The notes: generated by a model not told the origin, from the letters alone. Shown: positions 8,779 through 17,419, counted from the first letter of the stretch. The stretch: DNA of 64,000 nucleotides from Bradyrhizobium sp. B097 (GCF_038957035.1 NZ_CP152412.1:5638501-5702500); one strand, 5' to 3'. Numbers and translations are program-made.

Positions 8779-9684
8779 TTACTTACCCAGGTCGGCGAAT
8801 GTACGAATCAGATGAAGGAACGGGCTTCCGCCCAGAATGACGAACATCGCCGGAAGCAAAAACAACACCATCGGAACGGTGAGCTTCGCACCCAATTTGT
8901 GCGCGCGCTCCTCGAGCTTGGTGATGCGTTCCCGGCGCAAGTCGACTGCGATGCTGCGCAGGGCCTGGCTCAGCGGCGTGCCATATTGCAGGCTTTGACT
9001 GACCATGGTGCCGAAGCGACGGAGGCCCTCCGACGTGGAAGCGAGCTTCTCGAACGCTTCGGCACGGTTCGGCAAGATCCGCAAATCATCGAGGAGACCG
9101 CGCAGCACGTGGCTGATGGCGGGATTGGACTCCCGCATCTCGTCCGCCACACGCTCAATCGCGCTCTCCAGGCCCATGCCGGCTTCGCTGCAAACGACAA
9201 GCAGATCGATGGTGTCGGGCGTGCCGAGCCGGATCGCCGCATCGAAGCGTCGCTTCACGACCAGCAAGATCAGACGCGGAACCATGATTCCAAACGCCAC
9301 GCCAATCAGCGTGAAGATCAACACGTCGCTGAGCGGTCGTCCAAGAATCTGCGCAATCGCGAAAGCTGCGATCGGCAACACGAATGTGCTGACCGTCTTG
9401 AAGCCGATCCAGATCGGCAGGGTTCGATAGTGATTGAACCCTGCCGACTGAAGAACCATCTTCAGTTGGTCGAGATTTTCCTGGGCGTAGAAACGCCTGT
9501 AGCGCGTGCCGACCGATGAAAGCCAGCCGATCAGGTCCCCCGAGTTCGATCGATCGGAGATGCCCAGCACGGCATTCGAGACACGCGTGTTGAGGGCGCG
9601 GAGATGCATCTCGCGAATGATCAGCAGGAAGGTCGCAGCCGCGAGTGCAACGGCAAGAGTGGCAAAACCGAGAACAGCCGTCAT
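8779..9684 (-). CDS. tadC: TadC, Flp pilus inner-membrane platform protein
   Basis: This 301-residue protein is of the type II secretion F (T2SSF/GspF) family. It has an N-terminal membrane helix, a pair of helices around the middle, the cytoplasmic T2SSF four-helix segment (DLLVVCSEAGMGLESAIERV, LRGLLDDLRIL), and a C-terminal helix pair ending in VPMVLFLLPAMFVILGG. With TadB it forms the platform driven by the CpaF ATPase. The ATG at 9684 overlaps the TGA of tadB by four bases. The frame stays open far upstream, but that extension lies antiphase within tadB and is not real. Confidence 0.9.
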   Translation of the reverse strand: MTAVLGFATLAVALAAATFLLIIREMHLRALNTRVSNAVLGISDRSNSGDLIGWLSSVGTRYRRFYAQENLDQLKMVLQSAGFNHYRTLPIWIGFKTVSTFVLPIAAFAIAQILGRPLSDVLIFTLIGVAFGIMVPRLILLVVKRRFDAAIRLGTPDTIDLLVVCSEAGMGLESAIERVADEMRESNPAISHVLRGLLDDLRILPNRAEAFEKLASTSEGLRRFGTMVSQSLQYGTPLSQALRSIAVDLRRERITKLEERAHKLGAKLTVPMVLFLLPAMFVILGGSPFLHLIRTFADLGK

Positions 9685-10607
9685 AGGGTGGTTTCCCTTC
9701 TGACCATCCAACGGATCACGAAATGCCCGATCAGGACCGAGCAAGCCGCATAAGCGAGAAGCACGTTGCCTTGCGGATCGAACAACAGCAGATCGATCGA
9801 CCGCGGATTGATCATGTAAAGCAGCCCGCCGATAACGACCGGTGCGCCGGTGAGCGCACGCGATGAAAAGATGACCTCTCCCGCCAAGGCCTTCGCACGG
9901 GCCGCCAGCGCAACCCGCTGGCTCACGGTCTCGCCCAGCGTTTGCAGCGTTTCCGCCAGGCTGCCGCCGGTCTTCAATTGCACCGCAAGGGTCACCGCAA
10001 ACATCGCATACTCGGGCACCTGCGTTCGCTGATAGACGGCTTCCACAGCCTCCTCGGGCGACCGGCCTGTATTCAGTTCGCTGCAGACGATGGCAAACTG
10101 CCCGGATGTCGGTTGCGGCATCTCGCGGGCGATGGTGCGAAATGCCTCGTGGACGGGCAATCCGGACCGGACAGTGCTCGTCACCAGCTGGACCGCGTCT
10201 GGAAGTTGCTGGAAGAGCTGATTTGCAAAGCGGTGTCGCTGCCATCCGAACAGCCCGCGCACGACCAGGATAGCGACGCCCGCGGCGGCAATGCCCGCAT
10301 AGAGGCCCGAAAACTTCAGGAACCCGTTGACATAGATGATTCCCGCCCCTGCCATTCCCCCTGCAAGCAGCACATAAATCGGACGCATCATGTACACCGC
10401 GTCGGCACGGTAGTTGGCGATGCGATGGAACATATGCCAACGCGACGTCTTCGCCGCACGACGGATGGACACCAGGGTCGCCGCTTCAGCCGTCGGCAAG
10501 GCAATCTCGAGCTGGCGATCCATTCGCCTCTGTCGTGAGTCGAGCCAAAGGGTGTTTGCCCCAGCACACAGCAGAAGCAGCAGGACGATCATCAAGGGCG
10601 TCGACAT
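9681..10607 (-). CDS. tadB: TadB, Flp pilus inner-membrane platform protein
   Basis: This 308-residue T2SSF-family protein has an N-terminal helix (MIVLLLLLCAGANTLWL), a paired membrane region near residues 75-110 and the T2SSF domain (LPDAVQLVTSTVRSGLPV, SGQFAIVCSELNTG, SLAETLQTLGETV). C-terminal membrane helices follow. It is the partner of TadC in the inner-membrane assembly platform. Its ATG at 10607 shares bases with the stop of cpaF (TGATG) and its own stop overlaps tadC, showing tight translational coupling in the order cpaF-tadB-tadC usual for these loci. Confidence 0.92.
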   Translation of the reverse strand: MSTPLMIVLLLLLCAGANTLWLDSRQRRMDRQLEIALPTAEAATLVSIRRAAKTSRWHMFHRIANYRADAVYMMRPIYVLLAGGMAGAGIIYVNGFLKFSGLYAGIAAAGVAILVVRGLFGWQRHRFANQLFQQLPDAVQLVTSTVRSGLPVHEAFRTIAREMPQPTSGQFAIVCSELNTGRSPEEAVEAVYQRTQVPEYAMFAVTLAVQLKTGGSLAETLQTLGETVSQRVALAARAKALAGEVIFSSRALTGAPVVIGGLLYMINPRSIDLLLFDPQGNVLLAYAACSVLIGHFVIRWMVRRETTL

Positions 10608-12052
10608 CAGATCTGCCTCATCGCATCTGCCCAGGCTCGATCGAGCCCGTAATAGACGAGGCGGCTCTTGAACTTCGGAACCGCGTTGGTGGAGCGGTAG
10701 GTGCCCGATATCCGTCCGTGAACGTCCTCGTCCTTGTACTCGAACAGCGCGATGTCGTTGGTGGTGATCACTTCGCCTTCCAGGCCGATCACCTCGCTGA
10801 TCTGTATGATGCGGCGCTGGCCGTCCCGCATGCGCTCGACCTGCACGATAAGATCCAGCGCGGCGACGATCTGCGACCGGATCGCGCGCGACGGCAGATT
10901 GACCTGCCCCATCTGCACCATGTTCTCCACGCGGGTCAGAGCATCGCGCGTGCTGTTGGCATGCACGGTGGAAATCGATCCATCATGGCCGGTGTTCATC
11001 GCCTGCAACATGTCGAATGCCTCGGCGCCGCGCACCTCGCCCACGACGATGCGGTCCGGCCGCATACGCAGCGCGTTCCACAGGAGATCGCGTTGCGTCA
11101 CCTGTCCGGTGCCTTCGAGGCTCGGGGGCCGGGTCTCCAGGCTGATCACATGCGGCTGCTGCAGCTGCAGCTCCGCCGCGTCCTCGATCGTGACGATGCG
11201 CTCGCTGTTGTCGATGAACTGGCTCAAGGCATTCAGCAGCGTCGTCTTGCCGGAACCGGTGCCGCCGGAGACCAGGACATTGAGCCGGCAGCGGGAGGCG
11301 ATCTCCAGCAACTGTCCCAGCGCGGGCGTCATCGAGCCGTTTGCGATCATCCCGGCGATGTTCAGACGCCGGTTCGGAAATTTTCGGATCGAGATGCAGG
11401 GGCTATGGATCGCCAGCGGCGGCAGGATGATGTTGACGCGGCTGCCGTCATGGAGACGGCAGTCCACCATTGGGCTGGACTCGTCGACACGCCGACCGAC
11501 CTGTGAGGCAATCTTCTGTGCGACGGAAGCGATGTGGTCATTGTCGCGAAACCGGACTGCGACCCGCTCGAGCTTGCCGGCCCGCTCGACATAGACGTTG
11601 TTCGGCCCATTGATCATGATGTCGTTGATCGTCTCGTCGAGCAGCAGCGGACGCAGCGGCCCGTAGCCGGTCATGTCGTCGGCGATTTCCTCCGCCAGGA
11701 AGAGCTGCTCGCGGCCCGACAGCTCCAGCCGCTCCTGGTTGGCGATGCCGTGGATGATTTCCTCGATCTGCCGCCGCAGGACGTCGCGGGAGACCGTGGT
11801 GGCCACCGCCGGCTCGATCTGCTCGATCACCCGTTCACGGAGTGACGCCGACATCACCGGATGATGCGCGGCGGGCTCGTCATGCCTGGGCGCCGATACG
11901 AACGGGCGGGACGCCGGTGGCGCCACGCTTGATTCCTCCGGCGGTAAGGCCGGCGGGACCGGTTGCACGCTTGGTACCGCCGACGGCGTGACCAGCACCG
12001 CGCCGGGCATCCGCACCGGCATTTCGTCTGCGCGCCTGCCGAACTTTTTCAT
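10607..12052 (-). CDS. cpaF: CpaF/TadA pilus assembly ATPase
   Basis: This is the cytoplasmic secretion ATPase that powers Flp pilus assembly. A variable proline-rich N-terminus leads to the CpaF-type N-terminal domain, then Walker A GGTGSGKTTLLN and the Asp and His boxes. Walker B is RIVVGEVRG, and MNTGHDGSISTVHAN is the typical post-Walker segment. From the ATG at 12052 it has 481 residues, a normal length. I chose that start because it overlaps the TGA of cpaE by four bases; an in-frame GTG at 12073 would add seven residues. The stop overlaps tadB. Confidence 0.93.
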   Translation of the reverse strand: MKKFGRRADEMPVRMPGAVLVTPSAVPSVQPVPPALPPEESSVAPPASRPFVSAPRHDEPAAHHPVMSASLRERVIEQIEPAVATTVSRDVLRRQIEEIIHGIANQERLELSGREQLFLAEEIADDMTGYGPLRPLLLDETINDIMINGPNNVYVERAGKLERVAVRFRDNDHIASVAQKIASQVGRRVDESSPMVDCRLHDGSRVNIILPPLAIHSPCISIRKFPNRRLNIAGMIANGSMTPALGQLLEIASRCRLNVLVSGGTGSGKTTLLNALSQFIDNSERIVTIEDAAELQLQQPHVISLETRPPSLEGTGQVTQRDLLWNALRMRPDRIVVGEVRGAEAFDMLQAMNTGHDGSISTVHANSTRDALTRVENMVQMGQVNLPSRAIRSQIVAALDLIVQVERMRDGQRRIIQISEVIGLEGEVITTNDIALFEYKDEDVHGRISGTYRSTNAVPKFKSRLVYYGLDRAWADAMRQI

Positions 12053-13251
12053 AGCCCGAGCCACCTCTTCCACGCGGCCTTTTGCTTGGGGCCGACGCCG
12101 GTGATCTCCCGCACGATCGGGGCAAGGTGACGCCGCAGCCCGGATACGTGCTTCAGGGCCGGAACGCCGAGGTTGACCGCCTGGGTCATTCCCTTGCCGA
12201 GATCGGGGATCACCATGTCCGGCTCTGCGCCCAGGGCCTTGACGATCGTCGCCCTGGGCAGGCCGCCGGCGCGGTCGGCACGATTGAGCAAGGTAAAGAC
12301 GCGGTCCTTGCCCGCGATGTTGGTGACGGCGTTACGGAGGGCGTGGGCGTTGCGCAGGCCCGTCACTTCGGCCTCCAGCAGCACCAGCACATGACGGGAC
12401 ATCTGAATGACCGGATAGATCGATGCCGGGAACGGCACCGGCACGTCGACAACCACGTAATTGAACCGTTGCCTGAGCAGACCCAGCACGTGGCGGACGC
12501 CGGCTTCTGTAATGTCGAGCTTGGCATCGAGATCCTCATCGCCCGAAATCAGAACAACGCGATCGGTCACCTCGATCGCCGCCCGCTCGAGGAACAGCGT
12601 GTCGGCTCGCATCGGATTCTCGAGGGCAATTCGCAGTCCCGGACCGGGGCGAACACCCAGCATCACCGCGGTCTCGCCGCCCTGCAGATGCAGGTCGAGC
12701 AGCGCCACCTTCGCCTTGGTGGTTTCGGCCAGTTGCAGCGCGAGGTTGATCGCGATGCTGGTCGCTCCGGCGCCGCCCTGCGCGCCGCAGATCGAGACCA
12801 CATGCCCGCCGCGGTCAGTCTGGGCCGGCACGGCGTCGCCGATCAGTTTCGGACGCAGCTGGTCGAGCACGATGTCCCGGGTGATCGGGGTCGGAAGATA
12901 CTCGGTAAGGCCGATCTCCATCAGCTCGCGGTAAAAGGTGATTTCCCGGTTGTCGCCGATCAGGGCCACCTTCACATCGGGCGGACAGACACTGGCGAGG
13001 CGTTCCAGCTCAGTGAAGGGGTCATCCAGCCCGCTGATGTCGGTCACCAGCGCGTACAGATCGGTGTCGGTCTCGAGCATCCGTGTCGCATGGCGGATAG
13101 TGCCACGCCGGATCACCAGATTGCTGCCGTCGAGACCCTTGCGAAGAGCCGCAGCGCTCAACTCGTCGTTCACGAAGCAGACGATCCGGTTGCGCGCAAC
13201 AAGGGACGTCGTCTCTTCCGGTGGTTCGACCATTGCCATGGTTACACTCAT
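12049..13251 (-). CDS. cpaE: CpaE/TadZ pilus localisation ATPase
   Basis: This 400-residue protein has an N-terminal receiver-like domain without obvious phosphorylation residues, then a MinD/ParA-like ATPase domain. The deviant Walker A, GAQGGAGATS, lacks the usual lysine, as is common in CpaE/TadZ proteins. Later motifs include KVALLDLHLQGG and VVDVPVPFP. CpaE marks the pole where the Tad machine assembles. The ATG at 13251 overlaps the cpaB stop (TGATG); a TTG three bases upstream is a less likely start. The 3' end overlaps cpaF by four bases. Confidence 0.9.
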   Translation of the reverse strand: MSVTMAMVEPPEETTSLVARNRIVCFVNDELSAAALRKGLDGSNLVIRRGTIRHATRMLETDTDLYALVTDISGLDDPFTELERLASVCPPDVKVALIGDNREITFYRELMEIGLTEYLPTPITRDIVLDQLRPKLIGDAVPAQTDRGGHVVSICGAQGGAGATSIAINLALQLAETTKAKVALLDLHLQGGETAVMLGVRPGPGLRIALENPMRADTLFLERAAIEVTDRVVLISGDEDLDAKLDITEAGVRHVLGLLRQRFNYVVVDVPVPFPASIYPVIQMSRHVLVLLEAEVTGLRNAHALRNAVTNIAGKDRVFTLLNRADRAGGLPRATIVKALGAEPDMVIPDLGKGMTQAVNLGVPALKHVSGLRRHLAPIVREITGVGPKQKAAWKRWLGL

Positions 13252-14216
13252 CAACGTTTCTCCAGTCCCTTGCCGACGTCAGCCGCCGCCGCTGTCGTCG
13301 GGGTGTCGGCCCCGGACCCGCCGTCGCAGCCTGCACTCGCGTCGTCGTCCAAATCCTGCTTCCTGACCGAGTACTGCTTGACCTCGCTACCGGTATAGAT
13401 CGCGACCGTCGTGCTCTGGCCGGCAACTGCACTTTGGCGCGCCAGCTCCGGCGACACATCGCAGCTGGACGTGGCACCTGTGTCGGTCTTGTCCCACTGC
13501 TCGGCCGCAGCGCGGATGACGAGCGACAGCGTTCCGAGCTGCTTTGCAACGGCAACCTTCTTGACCTGGCTCGGCTTGAGCTCCAGCGAGACGGTTTGCG
13601 CCGTTTTGCCCGGGACAGCATTGGTGATTGGACGCCCGCCTTGCGCAATCTCCTGGTCGATCGCGATCACGCGCACATTGGATAGAACGGTCTCGCTGAC
13701 GGCTCGTTTCACCGGAGCCGACTTCTCGAACACCTGGGTGAGCACCACGTCGACATTGTCACCCGGCCTGATCAGACCGGACACACCGGTCTCCTCGTCG
13801 ACCTTGATGCTGATGGCGCGGCTGTCGGGCGCCAGGACGCTGGCAAGGAAGCCGCGATCCTTCGGACGCAGGATGTCGTCCAGAGTAATGACGCTGCCGG
13901 CGTCGACGAACTTGCGAACCAGCGAACCGGGAAGGCCGGCCTTGGAGTCAGGCGTTTCGAGGATCGCCCCCGCGGGGACACGATTCGGTGCCGTCTGGCG
14001 CACGGCGAAATCCTCGTCCCGCGCCAACGTCCCTTTCGACAACGAACGTGTCGTCACAAAGTAGCCGACCGTCGCAGCCGCAGGTGCAGGCTTTTCTTCG
14101 ACCGCCTGCGCAACAACAGGGTCTTTCGGCAGGTTCAGGCTATAGGCGATGAGCCCGAGCGCCGTAGCCGCAAGGAGCAGCACCATGATGATCGAGACGC
14201 GGAGAGCGGACGACAT
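13251..14216 (-). CDS. cpaB: CpaB/RcpC Flp pilus assembly protein
   Basis: This 321-residue protein has one N-terminal membrane helix (VSIIMVLLLAATALGLIAYS). An SAF-like domain follows (LSKGTLARDEDFAVRQ, GSVITLDDILRPKDRG), then an RcpC-type region (ISIKVDEETGVSGLIRPGD, VSLELKPSQVKKVAVAKQLG), as in CpaB/RcpC. The family is periplasmic, anchored in the inner membrane and associated with the secretin. The start lies one base after the cpaA stop. The C-terminal tail is low-complexity and rich in Asp, Gly and Ala. The missing neighbour is cpaC, which lies 8 kb downstream. Confidence 0.9.
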   Translation of the reverse strand: MSSALRVSIIMVLLLAATALGLIAYSLNLPKDPVVAQAVEEKPAPAAATVGYFVTTRSLSKGTLARDEDFAVRQTAPNRVPAGAILETPDSKAGLPGSLVRKFVDAGSVITLDDILRPKDRGFLASVLAPDSRAISIKVDEETGVSGLIRPGDNVDVVLTQVFEKSAPVKRAVSETVLSNVRVIAIDQEIAQGGRPITNAVPGKTAQTVSLELKPSQVKKVAVAKQLGTLSLVIRAAAEQWDKTDTGATSSCDVSPELARQSAVAGQSTTVAIYTGSEVKQYSVRKQDLDDDASAGCDGGSGADTPTTAAAADVGKGLEKR

Positions 14217-14217
14217 G

Positions 14218-14724
14218 TCAAATTCCTTTGCTCAAAATGGCCCAGATACCGCCGCATGCGATGGCGACCCCGTAGGGCAGCGGTGCATGTCGCAAATGAC
14301 GCCAGCGCTCGACCGCGTAGACCCGGCGCATCAACGACGATCCGGCGGGCGCCAGCTTCGGTTGTGGCAGACGGCGCAGCATCAGATGCACTGCGGCCAG
14401 AACGCCGCCGGCCAGTGCAGTTGCCGTCAACAGTTCAATCACGCCGGTCAGCGGCAGACCGATCGCCAGGGCAACCAGCAACTTGACGTCACCCCCGCCG
14501 ATCGCTCCCCGCAGATAGATCACGAAAAGCGCCAGGAACAGGATTGCGGCAACGATCAGCGACTGGCCGATCTGCATCGGACTGGCCAATTGGCCGACGA
14601 TCCCAAGGAGCGCCAGCGCCAGACAAATTTCGTTTCGGATCAACCGTGTCGCGATATCGATCGTTGCGACATACAACAACAATGCGATTTCCAGACACGA
14701 GGTCGTGGACGCAATCCAATTCAT
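14218..14724 (-). CDS. cpaA: CpaA/TadV prepilin peptidase
   Basis: This 168-residue aspartic peptidase of family A24 has about six membrane helices. The two catalytic aspartates are visible: YVATIDIATRLIRN near residue 22, and the GGGDVK motif near residue 80. The short form has only the peptidase domain and lacks the N-terminal methyltransferase domain of PilD-type enzymes, as is usual for TadV. It would cleave both Flp pilins and the TadE pseudopilins after glycine. A terminator-like hairpin separates it from the pilin genes upstream, consistent with lower expression than the pilins. Confidence 0.9.
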   Translation of the reverse strand: MNWIASTTSCLEIALLLYVATIDIATRLIRNEICLALALLGIVGQLASPMQIGQSLIVAAILFLALFVIYLRGAIGGGDVKLLVALAIGLPLTGVIELLTATALAGGVLAAVHLMLRRLPQPKLAPAGSSLMRRVYAVERWRHLRHAPLPYGVAIACGGIWAILSKGI

Positions 14725-14740
14725 GAAATAAACGCCTCAG

Positions 14741-14775
14741 AAAAAAGGCGGGGGGCAAAAATAATGTCCCCCTCC
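14741..14775 (-). terminator. terminator-like hairpin between pilin genes and cpaA
   Basis: Read on the minus strand, GGAGGGGG, an AT-rich loop and CCCCCCGCC form an imperfect GC stem, followed at once by six thymines. It lies about 20 bases after the first pilin's stop and before cpaA. It could act as a partial Rho-independent terminator that keeps pilin mRNA far above the assembly genes. The stem has one mismatch or bulge. Confidence 0.6.
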
Positions 14776-14794
14776 GGAGCGCTGTCCTCTGGAC

Positions 14795-15010
14795 TTATGC
14801 GCTAACCGCGTTGGCAACCGCGGTGCCGATCGAAGTGATCGAGGTGAGCAGTACGCTGCCGATGCCACTGGCGGTACCCGTACCGAACGCCGCGGAAACG
14901 GCGGCGACGATACAGGCGGCGACGATCACGTACTCGAACGACACAACGCCGTCCTTGTCCGTGCGCAGACGCTCAAATCCTTCGGTGATCTTGATGTAAG
15001 ACTGCAACAT
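14795..15010 (-). CDS. Flp/Fap-type major pilin, copy 1
   Basis: This 71-residue Flp-family prepilin has a leader of 21 residues ending in Gly, then VVSFEY, which matches the Flp processing rule (Gly, then Glu at +5 and Tyr at +6). A hydrophobic core (VIVAACIVAAVSAAFGTG) and a short Ser/Thr/Ala C-terminus follow. The ATG at 15010 has a clear AAGGAGG ribosome site nine bases upstream. The open frame extends upstream to 15088 but without a ribosome site. It is about 80 percent identical by eye to the adjacent pilin and is the second of the pair in transcription order. Confidence 0.93.
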   Translation of the reverse strand: MLQSYIKITEGFERLRTDKDGVVSFEYVIVAACIVAAVSAAFGTGTASGIGSVLLTSITSIGTAVANAVSA

Positions 15011-15058
15011 AGGAGAAAGCCTCCTTAAGGCTTGCGCACATCGCAATTCGGTTGACCG

Positions 15059-15085
15059 CTGTTGACAGGAGCAATCTGCCAACAG
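15059..15085 (-). promoter_or_regulatory. stem-loop between the two pilin genes
   Basis: CTGTTGACAG and CTGCCAACAG form a ten-pair stem (one G-U pair on the transcript) around a seven-base loop. No T run follows, so it is more likely an mRNA stability or processing element than a terminator. It could set the ratio of the two pilin transcripts. Confidence 0.45.
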
Positions 15086-15101
15086 CATTCAACATCCGGA
15101 G

Positions 15102-15317
15102 TTAAGCGGAGACTGCGGTGGCGACCTTGCCGGCGATCGTGGTGATCGAGGCGCTCAGAACCGAGCCGATGCCGCTGGCGGTACCCGTACCGAACGCGGC
15201 CGAGACGGCGGCGACGATGCAAGCGGCGACGATCACGTATTCAAACGACACAACGCCGGCCGCATCCGTGCGCAGACGCTTGAAGGCTTCGGTGGTCTGG
15301 ATGTACAGCTTCAACAT
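15102..15317 (-). CDS. Flp/Fap-type major pilin, copy 2 (promoter-proximal)
   Basis: This 71-residue Flp prepilin has a 21-residue leader ending in Gly and the mature start VVSFEYVIVAACIVAAV, identical to its neighbour through the core. The copies differ mainly in the leader (MLKLYIQTTEAFKRL against MLQSYIKITEGFERL) and in the C-terminal ten residues. It is the first gene of the tad operon, and the 373 bases upstream carry AT-rich promoter-like DNA and a CtrA-like site. The pair arose by tandem duplication; whether both are assembled into the fibre is unknown. Confidence 0.93.
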   Translation of the reverse strand: MLKLYIQTTEAFKRLRTDAAGVVSFEYVIVAACIVAAVSAAFGTGTASGIGSVLSASITTIAGKVATAVSA

Positions 15318-15690
15318 AGGAAAATATCCCTTGTATGAGTAAATTTACGCAATATGTTGGCGGGGGGCAAAATCCAGTGCCAACTAGGATTTTCTTATAA
15401 TGCGTTGCGAGAAATCTGTCGATTGGTAATCGTTTATTAACCCTACTGGCGTAGTCGCTGACGCCTCTCCGCGGGAGCGACGCTTCGATGACAATGCACG
15501 AAATACCTTAAATTATAGGGTTTTCGGCATTTCTCGACATTTCATTCTAGCCGCTCCGTGCGAATACGGTGGCGGCATCCAAAGGGTGCACCGGACAAGT
15601 TGTCGCGCGAACGACGCCTGGAGTGACGGCCTCACATTCCGGTTCCACAAGGCTCCCGCCGACCATCATGCGTAGGCCGGACCGCTCGTC
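15318..15690. promoter_or_regulatory. pilin promoter region (gap of 373 bases)
   Basis: No gene is visible here. The stretch is markedly more AT-rich than its surroundings and lies directly upstream of the tandem pilin genes. On the minus strand it contains a CtrA-like site, a TTGGCAC...TTTTGC element that resembles a sigma-54 site but has one base too many between the GG and GC, and ATTATAAG, which could serve as a -10. Confidence 0.5.
15425..15440 (-). promoter_or_regulatory. CtrA-like binding site upstream of the pilin genes
   Basis: On the minus strand the sequence reads TTAA-N7-TTACC. This differs by one base from the alphaproteobacterial CtrA consensus TTAA-N7-TTAAC. It is about 110 bases upstream of the first pilin start. 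CtrA controls pilA in Caulobacter, so such a site is expected here; binding is inferred. Confidence 0.45.
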
Positions 15691-16365
15691 TCAGTAACAG
15701 GTCCCGGAATCCCCTCCGAGGCGGCCGCAGCTCTCCGGGTTGGATTGTCGCCACTGCGTGACCGCCGCCGGCGGCTTGCTCGCGTCGGCCGGCGTGGCCG
15801 GCAGCCTGCTGCGCTCTTCGTCGAGAAGCTGCGAATGCAACTTCTGGATCTGGACGTTTCGCTCGAGCAGGGACATGGCTCGCGCTTGAACCTGCTCTGC
15901 CAACGTTTTGCGCAGGGCATTCTCCCGATCGAGCAGCTCAGGAAACGGCAACAGCGGCCGGACGAGCTCGGTTGCCTTGATCACGCACGACGCCCGTGCC
16001 ACCGCTTGCGCGATCTGATCAGGAAAGGCGTTCCGGCATTCCGCGAGTGCGCCGCTCAGGTTGACCGTTACCGCGGCCGGTGCCGTTTCCGCCACCGGTG
16101 CCGTTTCCGGTGCCGGTGCCGGTACCGTGGTCGTCTCCGTCGCTGGCTCTGTTGCGGTCTCCGTTGCCGGTCCCGCCTCCTTTTCGATGGCCCGGCGAGC
16201 GGCCCCACAACAGGACAGCAGGATGCAGAGCGAGAGGGCAACCAGGCATCTCGCGCGCCTTGGCCAATCCTCCCTGGCTCGCTGCTTGATCCGGCGCCCG
16301 ATTGTTGTGTCGGTCACGGCAAGCCCCCATCGCGCGCCCCACCTGCCCTCTGCTGATACGAACAT
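15691..16365 (-). CDS. putative lipoprotein with C-terminal coiled coil, unknown function
   Basis: I do not recognise this protein. A hydrophobic segment ends in LLSCCG, a likely lipobox. A Pro/Thr/Glu/Ala-rich linker (ETAT, PAPET repeats) follows, then a helical region (LDRENALRKTLAEQ, LLERNVQIQKLHSQLLDEE) that should form a coiled coil, and a Cys-containing tail. The annotated ATG at 16365 leaves about 50 residues before the lipobox, too long for a signal peptide. A later GTG such as that near 16317 may be the true start. It follows the pilus locus on the same strand, but 373 bases separate them, so a pilus role is not implied. Confidence 0.55.
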   Translation of the reverse strand: MFVSAEGRWGARWGLAVTDTTIGRRIKQRAREDWPRRARCLVALSLCILLSCCGAARRAIEKEAGPATETATEPATETTTVPAPAPETAPVAETAPAAVTVNLSGALAECRNAFPDQIAQAVARASCVIKATELVRPLLPFPELLDRENALRKTLAEQVQARAMSLLERNVQIQKLHSQLLDEERSRLPATPADASKPPAAVTQWRQSNPESCGRLGGDSGTCY

Positions 16366-16870
16366 CGCATCAAGCAGCGGGTCGATCGCGACGGTTCGCT
16401 ATTGATAAGGGCGAGAGACTTGTTGCGATGGCGCAATCGACGCACCGCCGCGCATCCGCGCCCGCCAGCACCAACAAACTGCCTGCGCAATGCGGGGACG
16501 CAAAGCCGTCCTTTCCCCTCCGGCGAAACTGGTATCGGCGAAAACCTGTATCTGCAAAAAAGTGGTATCTCGAAATATCGCATCGGCACGAAATGCGCCG
16601 GTACACCCGATTGATTTTAGATGTAGTTTTGTTGGTGACGCAATAGTCGCCGCCTCTCACGCAGCGGCGCGGCAACTTGTCGGCACCGCAGGCCGCGCTG
16701 CACCATTGCCTTATCAACAGGCGCACCATCATCATGGCACCCGCCGGTGTCGAAAATTCTGCTTCATCCCCGCCGAGTCCTTGCTCTAGGATCAGACATT
16801 TCAATTTGAGCGTCCAGCATGCGCTCGAGATATTTGCAGAACCAAAACGTACAGCGACTGATCCGGCGTC
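16366..16870. promoter_or_regulatory. divergent intergenic region with three short iterons
   Basis: This 505-base stretch lies between divergent genes and holds no convincing gene. It contains three direct repeats with a GTATC core at 16532, 16548 and 16565, each followed within a few bases by an A-rich run (GGCGAAAA, TGCAAAAAA, TCGAAATA). The period is 16-17 bases. The rest has no other pattern that I can support. Confidence 0.4.
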
Positions 16871-16882
16871 ATGGGGCTTCAG

Positions 16883-17419
16883 ATGACCGATCGCATTGCA
16901 CTTTTCATCGACGGTGCGAATCTGCACACCACGGTCAAGAGCCTCGGCTTTGAAGTCGATTTCCGGCGATTGCTCTCGGAGTTCGGCAAGCATGGGCAAA
17001 TCGTCCGCGCCTATTTCTACACGGTCGTGAGGGACGACGACGAGTTCAGCAGCCTTCGGCCACTGGTGGATTGGCTCGATTACAACGGATATGCCGTGAG
17101 GAGAAAGGCCGCCAAGCAACACGACGACGGCGACGGACGGCGGCGAATGAAGCGCAGCATCGGCATCGAGCTCGCGGTCGATGCAATGGAAATCGCGCAC
17201 CGCATCGACCACGCGTTCGTGTTCTCTGGCGATGGCGACTTGCGAGCCGTTGTCGAAGCCGTCAGGCGGATGGGCGTGCGTGTCACCGTCGTTTCCAGCA
17301 TTCGAACGAAGCCTCCGATGATCGCCGACGAGCTTCGCAGGCACGCCGATGCCTTCGTTGAACTCGAGAGCCTCAGGCCATCGATCGAGCGTCCAGCGCA
17401 TCCGATAGCGCCGGAGTGA
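16883..17419 (+). CDS. NYN-domain (PIN-like) putative RNase
   Basis: This protein of about 178 residues has the NYN/LabA-type PIN-like fold. The first strand and acidic residue are RIALFIDGANL, a middle strand ends in YNGYAVRRK, a second acidic motif is SIGIELAVDAMEIA, and the catalytic-type DHAFVFSGDGDL is followed by VRVTVVSS. NYN domains are metal-dependent nucleases acting on RNA. I prefer the ATG at 16883, which places four residues before the first strand; an in-frame ATG at 16871 is also possible. It appears monocistronic, and its target is unknown. Confidence 0.85.
   Translation: MTDRIALFIDGANLHTTVKSLGFEVDFRRLLSEFGKHGQIVRAYFYTVVRDDDEFSSLRPLVDWLDYNGYAVRRKAAKQHDDGDGRRRMKRSIGIELAVDAMEIAHRIDHAFVFSGDGDLRAVVEAVRRMGVRVTVVSSIRTKPPMIADELRRHADAFVELESLRPSIERPAHPIAPE

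Noticed and set aside
9685..10440. An N-terminal extension of TadC up to 10440
   Set aside because: It lies out of frame within tadB, and the TadC-type hydrophobic start begins at 9684 with the usual ATGA overlap.
12082..13398. A 438-codon plus-strand open frame opposite cpaE
   Set aside because: It overlaps the clear CpaE ATPase gene in antisense and shows no recognisable motif.
15361..15400. A sigma-54 promoter upstream of the pilin genes (minus strand TTGGCAC ... TTTTGC)
   Set aside because: There are eleven bases between the GG and GC elements where sigma-54 needs ten. The spacing is strict, so I list it only as a resemblance.
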